The notes under the pieces: generated by a model
Database searches by the model: none
What the model saw: the letters and a program-made list of their open reading frames with translations, nothing else
What the model was told of the DNA's origin: nothing
Made by a program: the position numbers and the translations under genes
Source: Ectothiorhodospira sp. BSL-9
GTDB taxonomy: Bacteria > Pseudomonadota > Gammaproteobacteria > Ectothiorhodospirales > Ectothiorhodospiraceae
Direction: 5' to 3'
NCBI RefSeq assembly: GCF_001632845.1
Contig: NZ_CP011994.1
Location: 124,001 to 188,000, forward strand
DNA: 64,000 nt
Shown here: positions 26,473 to 36,965 of the stretch, piece after piece
Layout: each line of letters begins with the position of its first letter
How positions within the stretch are numbered: position 1 is the first letter of the stretch

Positions 26473-26832
26473 TCAATCCGCCGTTTCCGAGGCAGCATGA
26501 GGCACTCGACTGCGACGAACCAGATGCTTGCGCAGATCGTGGCGGTAGATGAACCCCGGGAAGGCGGACACAGCGAACAAGGAGAGGGTAATGGCGTAGA
26601 ACTGCCAGCCCTGCCCGTGGACATTGCCGGTCATGTAGTTTTCCAGCGCCCAACCCAGTGCCAGGGCCACCCCATACAGGACACCCCACTCCGCGAACCG
26701 CCAGCCCGGCGCCTTTCTGCCGCCGGGTGCAGAGAAGAAAAAGAACACCCTGTCGGTCATCCAGGGCAGGTTGGCGGCCAGGATCATGGCGGCCAGGTAA
26801 AACCATACGGCAATCTGCAACGTATCCATCAA
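26473..26832 (-). CDS. DUF2818 family membrane protein
   Basis: A 119-residue protein with three or four hydrophobic segments, matching DUF2818 by its LQIAVWFYLAAMILAANLPWMTDR opening and GWALENYMTGNVHGQGWQFYAI. Function is not known. It follows nuoN by 56 bp on the same strand, a position where the family is often found in beta- and gammaproteobacteria, so a link to complex I assembly or stability is a fair inference. Either of two adjacent ATGs (26832 or 26829) may be the start. Confidence 0.85.
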   Translation of the reverse strand: MMDTLQIAVWFYLAAMILAANLPWMTDRVFFFFSAPGGRKAPGWRFAEWGVLYGVALALGWALENYMTGNVHGQGWQFYAITLSLFAVSAFPGFIYRHDLRKHLVRRSRVPHAASETAD

Positions 26833-26888
26833 TCAGTTCCGGTTTTCCGTGAGTTTGGACCCCGCCGGATGCGCGGGGTCCGCACAGC

Positions 26889-28334
26889 CTATCTCGCGGC
26901 GGCCGTCAGGGCCATCAGCAGGCCGGGGAAGATCCCCAGGCCGATGACCAGCAACCCGTTAATGGACAGCACCACGTTGATGCCGGTTCCCTGGGGCAGC
27001 GGCGCCGTGTCCGTGGGCTTGTCAAAGTACATGTACTTGACCACCCGCAGATAGTAGAAGGCCCCGATCACCGACATGAGGACCGCAAACACCGCCAGCC
27101 AGACAAACTCCACCTGCACCACCGACTGCAGCACCGCCAGCTTGGCATAGAAGCCCACGGTAGGCGGCACACCGGCCATGGAAAACATCAGCAGGAGCAT
27201 GATGAACGCGAACCACGGGCTGCGATCATTCAATCCCTTGAAGTCCTCGATATTGTCCGCCTCAAAGCCCTTGCGTGACAGGAAAAGGACCATGCCGAAG
27301 GCTCCCGCCGAAGTGATGGCATACACAATCACGTAGAACATGGCGGCGGCGTAGCCCGCCTCGGTCCCCGACATCAGCCCCATGACGATGAAACCCACAT
27401 GGGCGATGGTCGAATAGGCAAACATCCGTTTGATGTTGGTCTGGGCGATGGCCACCACGTTACCCAAGGCCAGGGAAAGCACCGCCAGGATCAGCAGCAT
27501 GCCCTGCCAGTCGCCGTGCAAGGGCCCCAAACCATCCACCAGCAGACGCATGGCGATGGCAAAGCCGGCAATCTTGGGCGCAGCGCCGATGAACAGGGTC
27601 ACCGGCGTGGGCGCCCCATGATAGACATCGGGCAACCACATATGGAATGGCACGGCCCCCAGCTTGAAGCCAAGACCCACCACCACGAAGGCCAGGGCGA
27701 ACACCAGGGCAATATTGTGATCCGCCGAGCCCGCTGCCGCAGCCACCACACCCTGGGTCACACCGGCGATATCCAGGGTGCCCGTGATCCCGTAAAGCAG
27801 CGACATGCCATAGAGCAGCATGCCCGAGGCAATGGAGCCCAGCACGAAGTACTTCATGGCCGACTCGGAGGCCACGGGGGAGTCTCGATCAAAGGCCACC
27901 AGGGCGTAAAGACAGAGAGCCAGGAGTTCCAGCCCCAGGTACAGGGTGAGCAGGCTGTGGGCCGAGATCATGATCAACATCCCCAGCACACCGAACAGGC
28001 CCAGTACGTAGAACTCACCCTTGTGCAGATCCCGACTTTGCAGGTAGGGCCTGGAGTAGAGGAACACCGCCGCGGATATCAGCAGCACCACGGACTTGAG
28101 CAGATCCGACATGGGATCGGCCACAAAGCTGTCACTGAAGGTGAGCCGGGTCTCCGGGGCCGCCAGGATCACCGTGAGGACAAAGGTGCCCAAGAGCGTG
28201 AACTGGGTGAGCCCGTAGGTGATGTCCCGACGCGCCTGGGGGATGAACAGATCCGCGACCAGGATGGCGCAAGCCATGCCCAGCAGGAACAGCTCGGGGA
28301 TGATGGGAACGAAATCCGGTATCTCAAAGGTCAT
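26889..28334 (-). CDS. nuoN: NADH-quinone oxidoreductase subunit N
   Basis: A 481-residue antiporter-like membrane subunit of complex I with about 14 transmembrane helices. The proton-channel core is recognisable ([16 protein letters not shown] near residue 135, [25 protein letters not shown] near residue 230, [16 protein letters not shown] near residue 300). It is the last nuo gene, 18 bp after nuoM, and is followed by DUF2818. Confidence 0.97.
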   Translation of the reverse strand: MTFEIPDFVPIIPELFLLGMACAILVADLFIPQARRDITYGLTQFTLLGTFVLTVILAAPETRLTFSDSFVADPMSDLLKSVVLLISAAVFLYSRPYLQSRDLHKGEFYVLGLFGVLGMLIMISAHSLLTLYLGLELLALCLYALVAFDRDSPVASESAMKYFVLGSIASGMLLYGMSLLYGITGTLDIAGVTQGVVAAAAGSADHNIALVFALAFVVVGLGFKLGAVPFHMWLPDVYHGAPTPVTLFIGAAPKIAGFAIAMRLLVDGLGPLHGDWQGMLLILAVLSLALGNVVAIAQTNIKRMFAYSTIAHVGFIVMGLMSGTEAGYAAAMFYVIVYAITSAGAFGMVLFLSRKGFEADNIEDFKGLNDRSPWFAFIMLLLMFSMAGVPPTVGFYAKLAVLQSVVQVEFVWLAVFAVLMSVIGAFYYLRVVKYMYFDKPTDTAPLPQGTGINVVLSINGLLVIGLGIFPGLLMALTAAAR

Positions 28335-28352
28335 ATCGGTATCCAGGAACGC

Positions 28353-29867
28353 TTAGAGCTTGGAGACGGCGATATGCCGCACCAGGTTTTCCACGGTGGC
28401 GTCCAGTACGTCCAGCAGCGGCGCCGGCCAGACCCCCAACAGGAGGATGGCAAAGGCCAGCACGCCGAGGATCCAGAATTCCCGCCGGTTCAGGTCCTGC
28501 AATTGGGCCACGTTGTCGTTGGCCACCTCGCCATAGATCACCCGTTTGACCAGCCACAGGGTATAGGCGGCGGCCAGGATCAGCGTGGTGGCGGCCAGCA
28601 GGGCGATCCAGAAATCGGCACGGAAGGCCGCCAGGATGACCATGAATTCGCCCACGAAACCAGAAGTACCGGGCAGACCCGTGTTCGCCATGGCGAACAG
28701 CACGAAGAACGCTGCAAACCAGGGCATGGTATTGGCCACGCCGCCATAGTCGGCGATCTGCCGGCTGTGCATGCGGTCATAGAGCACGCCCACGCTGAGG
28801 AACATGGCCGCCGAGATCAGGCCGTGGGAGATCATCTGCACCATCCCGCCGCTGATCCCAAGCCCGGCACCCTGCCAGTCGCCGGTGTTGTTGTAGATCA
28901 TGAAGACGATGAAGAAGCCCAGGGTCACGAAGCCCATGTGCGCAATGGAGGAGTAGGCAATGAGCTTCTTCATGTCCTTCTGCATCAGCGCCACCAGGCC
29001 CACGTACACCACTGCGATCAACGACAGGGTGATCATCAGCCAGTCCAGAGCCATGGCCGCATCCGGGGTAATGGGCAGGGAGAAGCGCAGGAAGCCATAG
29101 CCGCCGATCTTGAGCATGATGGCCGCCAGGATCACGGACCCACCGGTAGGCGCCTCCACGTGGGCATCCGGCAACCAGGTGTGCACCGGGAACATGGGAA
29201 TCTTGACCGCGAAGGCCAGCAGCATGGCCAGGAAGATCAGTGTCTGGGCGGTCATGCCCAGTGGGGTGTGATGGAAATCCAGAATCGCGAAGCTGCCCGC
29301 CTGGGTATAGAGGTAGATCAGGGCAATCAACAGGAAGACCGAACCGAAGAAGGTGTAAAGGAAGAACTTCAGGGTGGCGTAGATCCGGTTGGGACCACCC
29401 CAGATGCCGATCACCAGGAACATGGGGATCAGCATGGCCTCAAAGAAGACGTAGAACAGGACGGCATCCAGAGCGGAAAACACCCCATTCATCAGGCCCG
29501 CCAGGATGAGGAACGACGCCATGTACTGGGACACCCGGTACTGGATCACCTCCCACGCCGCCAGCACCACCAGCATCGTGGTGAAGGTGGTCAGCAGGAT
29601 CAACGGCATGGAAATACCGTCCACCCCCAGGTGGTAATGGATGTCGAAGGTACTGATCCAGGGGACCCATTCCACGAACTGCATCTCGTGGGTGGAGCGG
29701 TCGAAGAGCGCAAACAATGGCAGGCTCAGCAGGAAGGTCAGGACCGCGATCGACAGGGACAGGCGCCGGGATGCCTCCGGCACCCGATCACCCACGAACA
29801 ATACGATGAGTCCACCGATAATCGGCGTCCATATCACCAGAGACAAAAGTGGCCAGTCAGCAAACAT
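28353..29867 (-). CDS. nuoM: NADH-quinone oxidoreductase subunit M
   Basis: A 504-residue antiporter-like membrane subunit. It shows HYHLGVDGISMPLILLTTF, the channel glutamate in FFEAMLIPMFLVIGIWGG near residue 145, VHTWLPDAHVEAPTGGSVILA near residue 230 and MKKLIAYSSIAHMGFVTLG near residue 295. Length and order are standard. It translocates protons in complex I together with NuoL and NuoN. It lies 58 bp after nuoL. Confidence 0.97.
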   Translation of the reverse strand: MFADWPLLSLVIWTPIIGGLIVLFVGDRVPEASRRLSLSIAVLTFLLSLPLFALFDRSTHEMQFVEWVPWISTFDIHYHLGVDGISMPLILLTTFTTMLVVLAAWEVIQYRVSQYMASFLILAGLMNGVFSALDAVLFYVFFEAMLIPMFLVIGIWGGPNRIYATLKFFLYTFFGSVFLLIALIYLYTQAGSFAILDFHHTPLGMTAQTLIFLAMLLAFAVKIPMFPVHTWLPDAHVEAPTGGSVILAAIMLKIGGYGFLRFSLPITPDAAMALDWLMITLSLIAVVYVGLVALMQKDMKKLIAYSSIAHMGFVTLGFFIVFMIYNNTGDWQGAGLGISGGMVQMISHGLISAAMFLSVGVLYDRMHSRQIADYGGVANTMPWFAAFFVLFAMANTGLPGTSGFVGEFMVILAAFRADFWIALLAATTLILAAAYTLWLVKRVIYGEVANDNVAQLQDLNRREFWILGVLAFAILLLGVWPAPLLDVLDATVENLVRHIAVSKL

Positions 29868-29925
29868 GTGCTCTTCCCGTTGGAATCCCGCGTTTAACCG
29901 TATCGTGGTGCAAGAGGTGCCGACC

Positions 29926-31923
29926 CTACAGCGCGAAGGCCAGGATCAACACCAGCAGCCCGATGATCATGGCGAAGGCATAGTGGTACAGGTAGCCCGT
30001 CTGGCCGAGGCGCAGACGACCCGATACCCAGCCCACCGCGCGGGCACTGCCGTTGACGATGACCGTATCGATCAGCAGCGTGTCGCCAAAGCGCCACAAC
30101 CACTGCCCCAGACGGCGCGCCCCACCGGCGAACACGACATCATTGAACTCGTCGAACCCATACTTGCGGTCCAGCATGTTGTATGCCCAAGGCAGGGTGT
30201 CCCGCGCCTTCTGGGCCAGTTCCGGCCGCTTCATGTACACGTACCAGGCCGTGCCCAGGCCCGCCATGGCCAGCCAGAAGGGCGGCATCATGATGCCGTG
30301 GACAATAAAGCCCAGCACACCGTCGTAGCCCTCACCCAGCCTGGCCAGCACATCGCGGCTCTCGTCCACGAACAGGGCGTCTGCAAAGAAGTCACCGAAC
30401 AGCAAGGGGCCCACAAAGTACCCGGCCAGCACGGAAGGGATGGCCAGCAGGATCAAGGGCACGGTGACCACCCAGGGTGATTCGTGGGGTGTGCCACCCT
30501 GTCCATGACCGTGCCCTCCATGATCGCCACCCTGTCCGTGATCCGCGTGGGACACCTGCCGGAAACGCTCCTCGCCATGGAACACCATGAAGAACATCCG
30601 GAAGGTGTACAGGGCCGTGACGAACACACCCGCCAGCACCAGCACATAGGCGAACGTGGCCCCCGGGGTCGAGGACAGGTGCACCGCCTCGATGATGCCG
30701 TCCTTGGAGAAGAAACCGGCCAGCCCCGGGAAGCCGATCAGCGCCAGGGAGCCAATCAAGGCCGTGGCGTAGGTGATGGGCATGTACTTGCGCAACCCGC
30801 CCATGCGCCGCATGTCCTGCTCATGATGCAGGGCCATGATCACCGAGCCGGCCGCCAGGAACAGCAGGGCCTTGAAGAAGGCATGGGTCATCAGGTGGAA
30901 CATGCCCGCCGCATAGGCCGAGGCACCCAGGGCCACGGTCATGTAACCCAGCTGGGATAGGGTGGAATAGGCCACCACCCGCTTGATGTCGTTCTGCACC
31001 AGGCCGACCAGACCCATGAAGAAGGCGGTGATGGCGCCGATGACCAGGATGAAGCTCAGGGCTGCCACCGAGTATTCATACAGGGGCGACATGCGCGCCA
31101 CCATGAAGATACCCGCAGTCACCATGGTGGCGGCGTGGATCAGGGCCGAGATGGGCGTCGGGCCTTCCATGGAATCCGGCAGCCATACGTGCAGGGGCAC
31201 CTGCGCCGACTTGGCCATGGCGCCGATGAACAGCAGGATGCAGGCCACCGTCAGCAGCGACCACTCGCTGCCCGGCAGGATGCTGATGGTGGCATCGGCC
31301 ATGGTATCGGCCTGGGCGAAAACCTCCATGTAGTCCAGGCTGGCGGCGTGGAAGACCACCGCGCCGATCCCCAGCACAAAGGCGAAGTCGCCCACCCGGT
31401 TGACGATGAAGGCCTTCATGTTGGCGTAGATGGCCGTGGGCCGCTTGAACCAGAAGCCGATCAGCAGATAGGACACCAGGCCCACCGCCTCCCAGCCGAA
31501 GAACAGCTGCAGGAAGTTGTTGGCCATCACCAGCATCAGCATGGAGAAGGTGAACAGCGAGATCAGGGCGAAGAAGCGCTGGTAACCCGGATCATCCCGC
31601 ATGTAGCCGATGGTGTAGACATGCACCATCAGGGACACGAACGTGACCACCAGCATCATCATGGCGGTGAGATTGTCCACCAGGAAGCCGATCTCGAAGC
31701 GGATGCCATCACTCACCAGCCAGGTGTAGACGGTCTCGTTATAGACCTCCCCACCGGCCATGGCGTGGTACCAGAAGACTACCAGGGAGAGCACGAAGGA
31801 GATGGCGACGCCGGCAATGGTGACACTGTGGGCGCCCACGCGGCCCACCTGACGCCCGAAAAGTCCGGCAACGATGGCCCCCAGCAAGGGCGCCAGCACA
31901 ATGGCAAGATAGAGCGTCTCCAT
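29926..31923 (-). CDS. nuoL: NADH-quinone oxidoreductase subunit L
   Basis: A 665-residue antiporter-like subunit with the lateral helix typical of NuoL. FFGWEAVGLVSYLLIGFWF, QVPLHVWLPDSMEGPTPISALIHAATMV and NDIKRVVAYSTLSQLGYM are conserved channel segments. A His/Gly-rich loop (around 30480-30560, near residue 460) precedes the C-terminal helices; such loops are common in bacterial NuoL and may bind metal. It starts three bases after nuoK. Confidence 0.97.
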   Translation of the reverse strand: METLYLAIVLAPLLGAIVAGLFGRQVGRVGAHSVTIAGVAISFVLSLVVFWYHAMAGGEVYNETVYTWLVSDGIRFEIGFLVDNLTAMMMLVVTFVSLMVHVYTIGYMRDDPGYQRFFALISLFTFSMLMLVMANNFLQLFFGWEAVGLVSYLLIGFWFKRPTAIYANMKAFIVNRVGDFAFVLGIGAVVFHAASLDYMEVFAQADTMADATISILPGSEWSLLTVACILLFIGAMAKSAQVPLHVWLPDSMEGPTPISALIHAATMVTAGIFMVARMSPLYEYSVAALSFILVIGAITAFFMGLVGLVQNDIKRVVAYSTLSQLGYMTVALGASAYAAGMFHLMTHAFFKALLFLAAGSVIMALHHEQDMRRMGGLRKYMPITYATALIGSLALIGFPGLAGFFSKDGIIEAVHLSSTPGATFAYVLVLAGVFVTALYTFRMFFMVFHGEERFRQVSHADHGQGGDHGGHGHGQGGTPHESPWVVTVPLILLAIPSVLAGYFVGPLLFGDFFADALFVDESRDVLARLGEGYDGVLGFIVHGIMMPPFWLAMAGLGTAWYVYMKRPELAQKARDTLPWAYNMLDRKYGFDEFNDVVFAGGARRLGQWLWRFGDTLLIDTVIVNGSARAVGWVSGRLRLGQTGYLYHYAFAMIIGLLVLILAFAL

Positions 31924-31926
31924 GTC

Positions 31927-32232
31927 TTACCCCTTCATCTCGTCCAGATCCTGGACATTGATGGTCTCTCGGTTACGGAAAACCAGGACCAGGATGGCCA
32001 GCCCGATGGCTGCCTCGGCAGCGGCCACGGTGAGGATGAAGAACACGAACACCTGGCCAGCCAGGTCCCCCAGGTAGTGGGAGAAGGCCACGAAATTCAT
32101 GTTCACCGCCAGGAGCATCAGCTCGATGCACATGAGCAGAATGATCAGGTTTTTCCGGTTCAGGAAGATCCCGGTCACGCTGAGCGCGAACAGGATCGCC
32201 CCCAGAACGAGGTAATGCGACAGAGGAATCAT
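31927..32232 (-). CDS. nuoK: NADH-quinone oxidoreductase subunit K
   Basis: A 101-residue, three-helix membrane subunit with the conserved [22 protein letters not shown] (its glutamate is essential in E. coli) and [11 protein letters not shown]. It separates from nuoJ by a 110-bp gap, unusual for this otherwise packed operon, and is followed at once by nuoL. Confidence 0.97.
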   Translation of the reverse strand: MIPLSHYLVLGAILFALSVTGIFLNRKNLIILLMCIELMLLAVNMNFVAFSHYLGDLAGQVFVFFILTVAAAEAAIGLAILVLVFRNRETINVQDLDEMKG

Positions 32233-32342
32233 GCTTGGTCCCGTTGTTGGCCCTGCGCAGGTCTCTCGACGGTGCCCGCTCGGGTGGTTTTGTTCAGCCC
32301 TGACTTCCCGGCACCGGCGGTGTCACCGGACCGGGGCGCCCT

Positions 32343-32942
32343 CTACCCTTGTTTCTTTTCCGATTCCATTTTCACCATGCGTACCCGGTCTTCCCGCCGG
32401 ATCTGGATCTGTTTGGCCGGATCCAGATAGCGGGTGTCGGGGCGCTTCCGCAGGGTGAGCACGATGGCGGCGATGATGGCCACCAGCAGGATCACTGCGG
32501 CGATCTCGAATGGATAAACGTATTCGGTGTACAGCAACTGACCCAAGGCCTCGGTGTTGCTGTAGTCGGCGCTGGCCGGGACCGGCGGTTCCACCTGGAA
32601 GACCTGGGCACCCACCACCATGGCCATGACCACCATCATGCCCACCGCCACCACGATGCCCACCGGCAGGAGCTTCATGAAGCCCTCACGGATACGCGAC
32701 ATATTGATGTCCAGCATCATGACCACGAACAGGAACAGCACCATGACCGCGCCCACGTAGACCAGCACCAGCAGGATGCCGAGGAATTCCGCCTCCAGCA
32801 TGATCCAGTGGGCAGCCGTGGCAACGAAGGCCAGCACCAGAAACAGTGCCGCATGCACAGGGTTGCGCACGGTGATCACCGCCACGGCAGATCCCACCAG
32901 GACCACCGAGAAGAAATAAAACAGGAATGCTTCGAAAGTCAT
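32343..32942 (-). CDS. nuoJ: NADH-quinone oxidoreductase subunit J
   Basis: A 199-residue subunit with five transmembrane helices and the conserved ILLVLVYVGAVMVLFLFVVMML helix that contains the pi-bulge. The start is the ATG at 32942 (MTFEAFLFYFF); the longer in-frame ORF runs back into nuoI. The C-terminus is unusually charged and extended (residues about 170-199). Confidence 0.96.
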   Translation of the reverse strand: MTFEAFLFYFFSVVLVGSAVAVITVRNPVHAALFLVLAFVATAAHWIMLEAEFLGILLVLVYVGAVMVLFLFVVMMLDINMSRIREGFMKLLPVGIVVAVGMMVVMAMVVGAQVFQVEPPVPASADYSNTEALGQLLYTEYVYPFEIAAVILLVAIIAAIVLTLRKRPDTRYLDPAKQIQIRREDRVRMVKMESEKKQG

Positions 32943-32961
32943 GTGATCCGGGGCCTCCTCA

Positions 32962-33453
32962 TCAACGATAGGGCGCGTCGACCGCCCGGGCCGCGGCGAT
33001 TTCTTGTTCGTACTTGTCACCAATGGCCAGGAGCTTGTCCTTGGTCATGATCTGCTCACCCCGGTTTTCGAAGTGATAATGCTGGATATGGGTCTCGACG
33101 ATGGAGTCCACCGGACAGGCCTCCTCGCAGAATCCGCAATAGATGCACTTGAACAGGTCGATGTCGTAGCGCGTGGTGCGTCGAGTGCCATCATCACGCT
33201 GCTCCGACTCGATGGTGATCGCCAGCGCGGGGCACACGGCCTCGCAGAGCTTGCAGGCAATGCAGCGCTCCTCACCGTTGGGATAACGGCGCAGGGCGTG
33301 CAGCCCGCGGAACCGGGGCGATATGGGGGTCGTCTCGTCCGGATACTGCACCGTGATCTTGCGCTCGAAGAGGTGGCGGCCGGTCAATTTCATGCCCAGC
33401 AGCAGCTCCCAGAGCAGGAAGGTCTTGAAGAACTGACGAATGGCCGTGCCCAT
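32962..33453 (-). CDS. nuoI: NADH-quinone oxidoreductase subunit I
   Basis: A 163-residue peripheral-arm subunit with two [4Fe-4S] motifs, [12 protein letters not shown] near residue 64 and [12 protein letters not shown] near residue 103, carrying clusters N6a and N6b. The ATG at 33453 is chosen because GGAGG lies eight bases upstream; an ATG 18 bases earlier sits before that site. Confidence 0.97.
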   Translation of the reverse strand: MGTAIRQFFKTFLLWELLLGMKLTGRHLFERKITVQYPDETTPISPRFRGLHALRRYPNGEERCIACKLCEAVCPALAITIESEQRDDGTRRTTRYDIDLFKCIYCGFCEEACPVDSIVETHIQHYHFENRGEQIMTKDKLLAIGDKYEQEIAAARAVDAPYR

Positions 33454-33467
33454 GATGAAAACCTCCT

Positions 33468-34532
33468 TCACGCGAACCAGGGTCCGACGCCGATGGCCAC
33501 GGCGACACCCGCGACAAACAGCCAGACAATGGTCACGGGAATAAGCACCTTCCAGCCCAGGCGCATGATGTGGTCATAGCGATACCGGGGGAAGGTGGCG
33601 CGGAACCAAAGGAAAAGGAACAGGAAGAAGGCCGTCTTGATCAGGAACCAGTGGATGCCACTGTCGAGAAGCCAGCCGAGCACCGGAATGGCGAAGGCGG
33701 ACTCGGGCAGGATCCCCTCGAACGGCGACAGCCATCCTCCCAGGAACAGCAGGGCGGTGAGGGCCGAGATGAGGATCATGTTGGCGTACTCGGCCAGGAA
33801 GAACACGGCAAATGCCATGCCCGAGTATTCCACGTGGAAACCCGCGACGATTTCCGACTCCCCTTCCGCCACGTCGAAGGGTGCGCGGTTGGTCTCGGCC
33901 ACCCCGGAGATGAAGTACACCAGGAACAGGGGGAACAGCGGCAGCAGGAACCAATGATAGACGCTGCCCTGCTGAGCCATCACGATCTCCCCCACGTTGA
34001 GGCTGCCCGCAGCCATGATCACCCCCACCAGGGCGAACCCCATGGCGATCTCGTAGGAGATGATCTGGGCCGCCGAGCGCATGGAACCCAGCAGCGCGTA
34101 GCGGGAATTGGAGGCCCAGCCCGCGATGATGATGCCGTACACCCCCATGGAGGTGAGGGCCAGCAGGAAGAGCAGGCCGGCGTTGATATCCGCCAGTACC
34201 ATGCCATCGTCGAAGGGCACCACCGCCCACGCCGCCAGGGCCGGAGCAATGGCCAGTACCGGAGCGATCAGGAACAGGTACCGGTTGGCATTGGTGGGGA
34301 TCACCACCTCCTTGGTGAGCAGCTTGAGCGCATCGGCAATGGGCTGCAGCCAGCCTCGGGGACCGACCCGGTTGGGGCCCACCCGCACCTGCATGTAGCC
34401 GATGATCTTGCGCTCGGCGAAGGTGGTATACGCCACCGCCAGCATCAGCGGTGTGAGGATTGCCATGATCTTGAGGTTGATCTGTACGATCAACGGCAAC
34501 CCTTCCCAGAACTGAATCATGGCTTGCTGCAT
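33468..34532 (-). CDS. nuoH: NADH-quinone oxidoreductase subunit H
   Basis: A 354-residue membrane subunit that forms the quinone-chamber entrance. It has [36 protein letters not shown] near residue 37 (as a pattern) and [26 protein letters not shown]. The start at 34532 gives the family length; a longer frame overlaps nuoG. It lies 16 bp after nuoG. Confidence 0.97.
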   Translation of the reverse strand: MQQAMIQFWEGLPLIVQINLKIMAILTPLMLAVAYTTFAERKIIGYMQVRVGPNRVGPRGWLQPIADALKLLTKEVVIPTNANRYLFLIAPVLAIAPALAAWAVVPFDDGMVLADINAGLLFLLALTSMGVYGIIIAGWASNSRYALLGSMRSAAQIISYEIAMGFALVGVIMAAGSLNVGEIVMAQQGSVYHWFLLPLFPLFLVYFISGVAETNRAPFDVAEGESEIVAGFHVEYSGMAFAVFFLAEYANMILISALTALLFLGGWLSPFEGILPESAFAIPVLGWLLDSGIHWFLIKTAFFLFLFLWFRATFPRYRYDHIMRLGWKVLIPVTIVWLFVAGVAVAIGVGPWFA

Positions 34533-34548
34533 GCTTGAACCCTGATCG

Positions 34549-36933
34549 TCAAACCTTGTGGAATTCCACCGGCCCGTGGGACGGCCCCAGGCCGCAGGTG
34601 ACACTGACGCCCGCAGGCAGCCAGGCACACCCCTCGGGGATGCTCTCGTCGATCACCAGCGGCATGCGTGCGGTCAGTTTGCCCTGACGCACCACCACCT
34701 CAGTGGCCTCGGACAGATCCAGGCTACGTGCCTGGACCGCATTGATCCGCGCCGCATCGCCGTCTCCGGCGTCTGGCGTGGCCTGCAGCGGACGCGAACG
34801 ACGCACCAGCGAATCAATCGCATACAGACCCACCGATGACACCCGCTGCAGACCGGCGGCCTTGGGTGGCACCGGCAGCTTGCTGCCGTCATGGTGTACC
34901 CGCGTGTCGAAGTCACCCACCCCGGCCTCTGCCAGACGTGCCTTGACCTCGTCGCGAACCTGCTCGGACGACAGATACTCGAAGCCGGCAAGATCACACA
35001 TGTTTCCCAGCACCCGCAGCACCTTCCAGGCAGGGCGCGCTTCGCCCGGGGGCGTGGCGGCACCCTTCACGCTCTGCCAGCGACCCTCGGCATTCACGTA
35101 GGTACCGGCGGTCTCGACAAAGGTGGACACGGGCAGGAGCACATGGGCCACCTTGCGCAAGGACTCCCCGGCAAATGGCGTCAGGGCCACCACGAAATCG
35201 GCGTTCTCGAGGGTCTGCATCGCCTGGGCGGGATCGGCACAATCCAGATCGGGTTCCACGTTCAGCAGCACACACCCCTTGGGAGCGCCCGATAACCAGT
35301 CACCCGCCGGCTGCCCGGCCGTCTCCAGGTCCGCCCCGCCGGGGCCCCGATGGGGCACGGCACCGGCCAGCCAGGCACCCGCGGCATTGCCGCCCTCGGA
35401 GAGATAACCCAGGGTGGCACCCGTGAGATCGGCGATGACACCCCCCAGGGCGCGCAAGAGCGAGAACTGAGGATGATGTTGAGCCTGGATGCCCAGCAGG
35501 ATGCGTGCATCGCCCTCCCCTGCCAGCCTCTCGGCCATGGCGCGGGCCTCGTCGGTGATCTGGGCGGCCTTGAGCAGATCCGCGAAACCGCGCGGCGTGC
35601 TGCCGCCGGCCTTTTCCAGGGCCGCGGCGGCCACCGCTGCCAGTGTCATCACCATGCCCTGGGGATCCACCACCACCCGGGGCTCCACCGGGAAATGGAA
35701 AGGGAAGTCGCGGGAATTGATGGCCATGATGGCTGCGCCTTCCAGCGCGGCCTTGCGCAGACGATGCGCCGCCAGGGGTTGATCCTTGCGAATATTGGAG
35801 CCCACCAGCAGACAGGCGGAAACCTGCTCCAGGGATTCCAGGCTACCGCCCAGATAGGGGAACAGCGGGGCACGATCCTGATCCGAGAAGTCGGATTGGC
35901 GCAGGCGGTGATCCAGGTGATGGATGCCCAGGCCACGCAGCCACTGCTGCGCCAGATAGAGTTCCTCCAGGCTGGCCTGGGGAGAGAGCAAGGCCCCACA
36001 GGCCTCGGCAGGTTGATCCCGCAATCCTTCCACCACGCGGGTCAACGCCGTTTCCCAGTCAGTGACCACCCACTCACCCTTCTGGCGAATCATGGGTTGA
36101 GTCAGGCGATCTTCGGCAGACAGACCGGTGTAGCTGAAGCGATCCCGGTCGGAGATCCAGGTCTCGTTGACGCCGTCATTTCGCCGGGGCACAACGCGCA
36201 TGGCGTGCCCGTTGTAGGTGTGCAGATAGAGATTCGAGCCGACACAGTCATGAGGGGCCACGGTGGCGTGCTGGACCAGCTCCCAGGCCCGATAGGTGAA
36301 GCGCGAGGGCTTGGCGGTCAGGGCGCCCACCGGGCACAGATCAATCACATTGCCGGATAGCTCGGAAGCCACGGTCTTGGCCACGAAGGTGCCGATCTCC
36401 ATGTTCTCGCCGCGGCCCGTGGCACCCAGCTCGCGCATGCCGGCGATCTCGTCGCCAAAGCGCACACAGCGGGTGCAATGGATGCAGCGGGTCATCTCAG
36501 TGGCGATCAGCGGGCCGATATCCTGATCCTTCACCGCCCGCTTGGGTTCGCTGTAGCGGGAGATGTCCTCCCCAAAGCCCATGGATACATCCTGCAGCTC
36601 GCACTCCCCGCCCTGATCACAGACCGGGCAGTCCAGGGGATGATTGATCAGCAGAAACTCCATGGTCGCCTTCTGCGCGGCCAGGGCCTTGGGCGAGCGG
36701 GTATAGACCTTCATGCCCTCGGCCACCGGTGTGGCGCAGGCGGGCATGGGCTTGGGTGCCCGCTCCACCTCCACCAGGCACATGCGGCAGTTGGCGGCCA
36801 CGGACAGCTTGTCGTGATAACAGAACCGCGGGATGTGGATACCCGCCGCGTCCGTCGCACGGATCAGCATGCTCCCCTTTTCCGCCTTCAAGGGGATACC
36901 GTCGACCTCGAAATTGACCAGATCCTCACTCAT
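34549..36933 (-). CDS. nuoG: NADH-quinone oxidoreductase subunit G
   Basis: A 794-residue peripheral subunit. The N-terminal [2Fe-2S] ferredoxin domain ([20 protein letters not shown] near residue 38), the His/Cys [4Fe-4S] segment ([18 protein letters not shown] near residue 97), and [16 protein letters not shown] near residue 151 lead into a molybdopterin-oxidoreductase-like domain that has lost its cofactor role. Length and order are typical of proteobacterial complex I. Confidence 0.97.
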   Translation of the reverse strand: MSEDLVNFEVDGIPLKAEKGSMLIRATDAAGIHIPRFCYHDKLSVAANCRMCLVEVERAPKPMPACATPVAEGMKVYTRSPKALAAQKATMEFLLINHPLDCPVCDQGGECELQDVSMGFGEDISRYSEPKRAVKDQDIGPLIATEMTRCIHCTRCVRFGDEIAGMRELGATGRGENMEIGTFVAKTVASELSGNVIDLCPVGALTAKPSRFTYRAWELVQHATVAPHDCVGSNLYLHTYNGHAMRVVPRRNDGVNETWISDRDRFSYTGLSAEDRLTQPMIRQKGEWVVTDWETALTRVVEGLRDQPAEACGALLSPQASLEELYLAQQWLRGLGIHHLDHRLRQSDFSDQDRAPLFPYLGGSLESLEQVSACLLVGSNIRKDQPLAAHRLRKAALEGAAIMAINSRDFPFHFPVEPRVVVDPQGMVMTLAAVAAAALEKAGGSTPRGFADLLKAAQITDEARAMAERLAGEGDARILLGIQAQHHPQFSLLRALGGVIADLTGATLGYLSEGGNAAGAWLAGAVPHRGPGGADLETAGQPAGDWLSGAPKGCVLLNVEPDLDCADPAQAMQTLENADFVVALTPFAGESLRKVAHVLLPVSTFVETAGTYVNAEGRWQSVKGAATPPGEARPAWKVLRVLGNMCDLAGFEYLSSEQVRDEVKARLAEAGVGDFDTRVHHDGSKLPVPPKAAGLQRVSSVGLYAIDSLVRRSRPLQATPDAGDGDAARINAVQARSLDLSEATEVVVRQGKLTARMPLVIDESIPEGCAWLPAGVSVTCGLGPSHGPVEFHKV

Positions 36934-36965
36934 GCTTCGCTTCCCGTTGCACCGAACGCCATGGG

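Noticed and set aside
27399-29897. An 832-codon rightward open frame opposite nuoN and nuoM
   Set aside because: Both nuo subunits are canonical on the other strand; the product is a low-complexity His/Gln/Asp/Gly sequence with no known fold.
30480-30560. His/Gly-rich loop in NuoL as a novel metal-binding insertion
   Set aside because: Histidine-rich loops at this place are common in bacterial NuoL proteins, so it is noted in the gene entry only.
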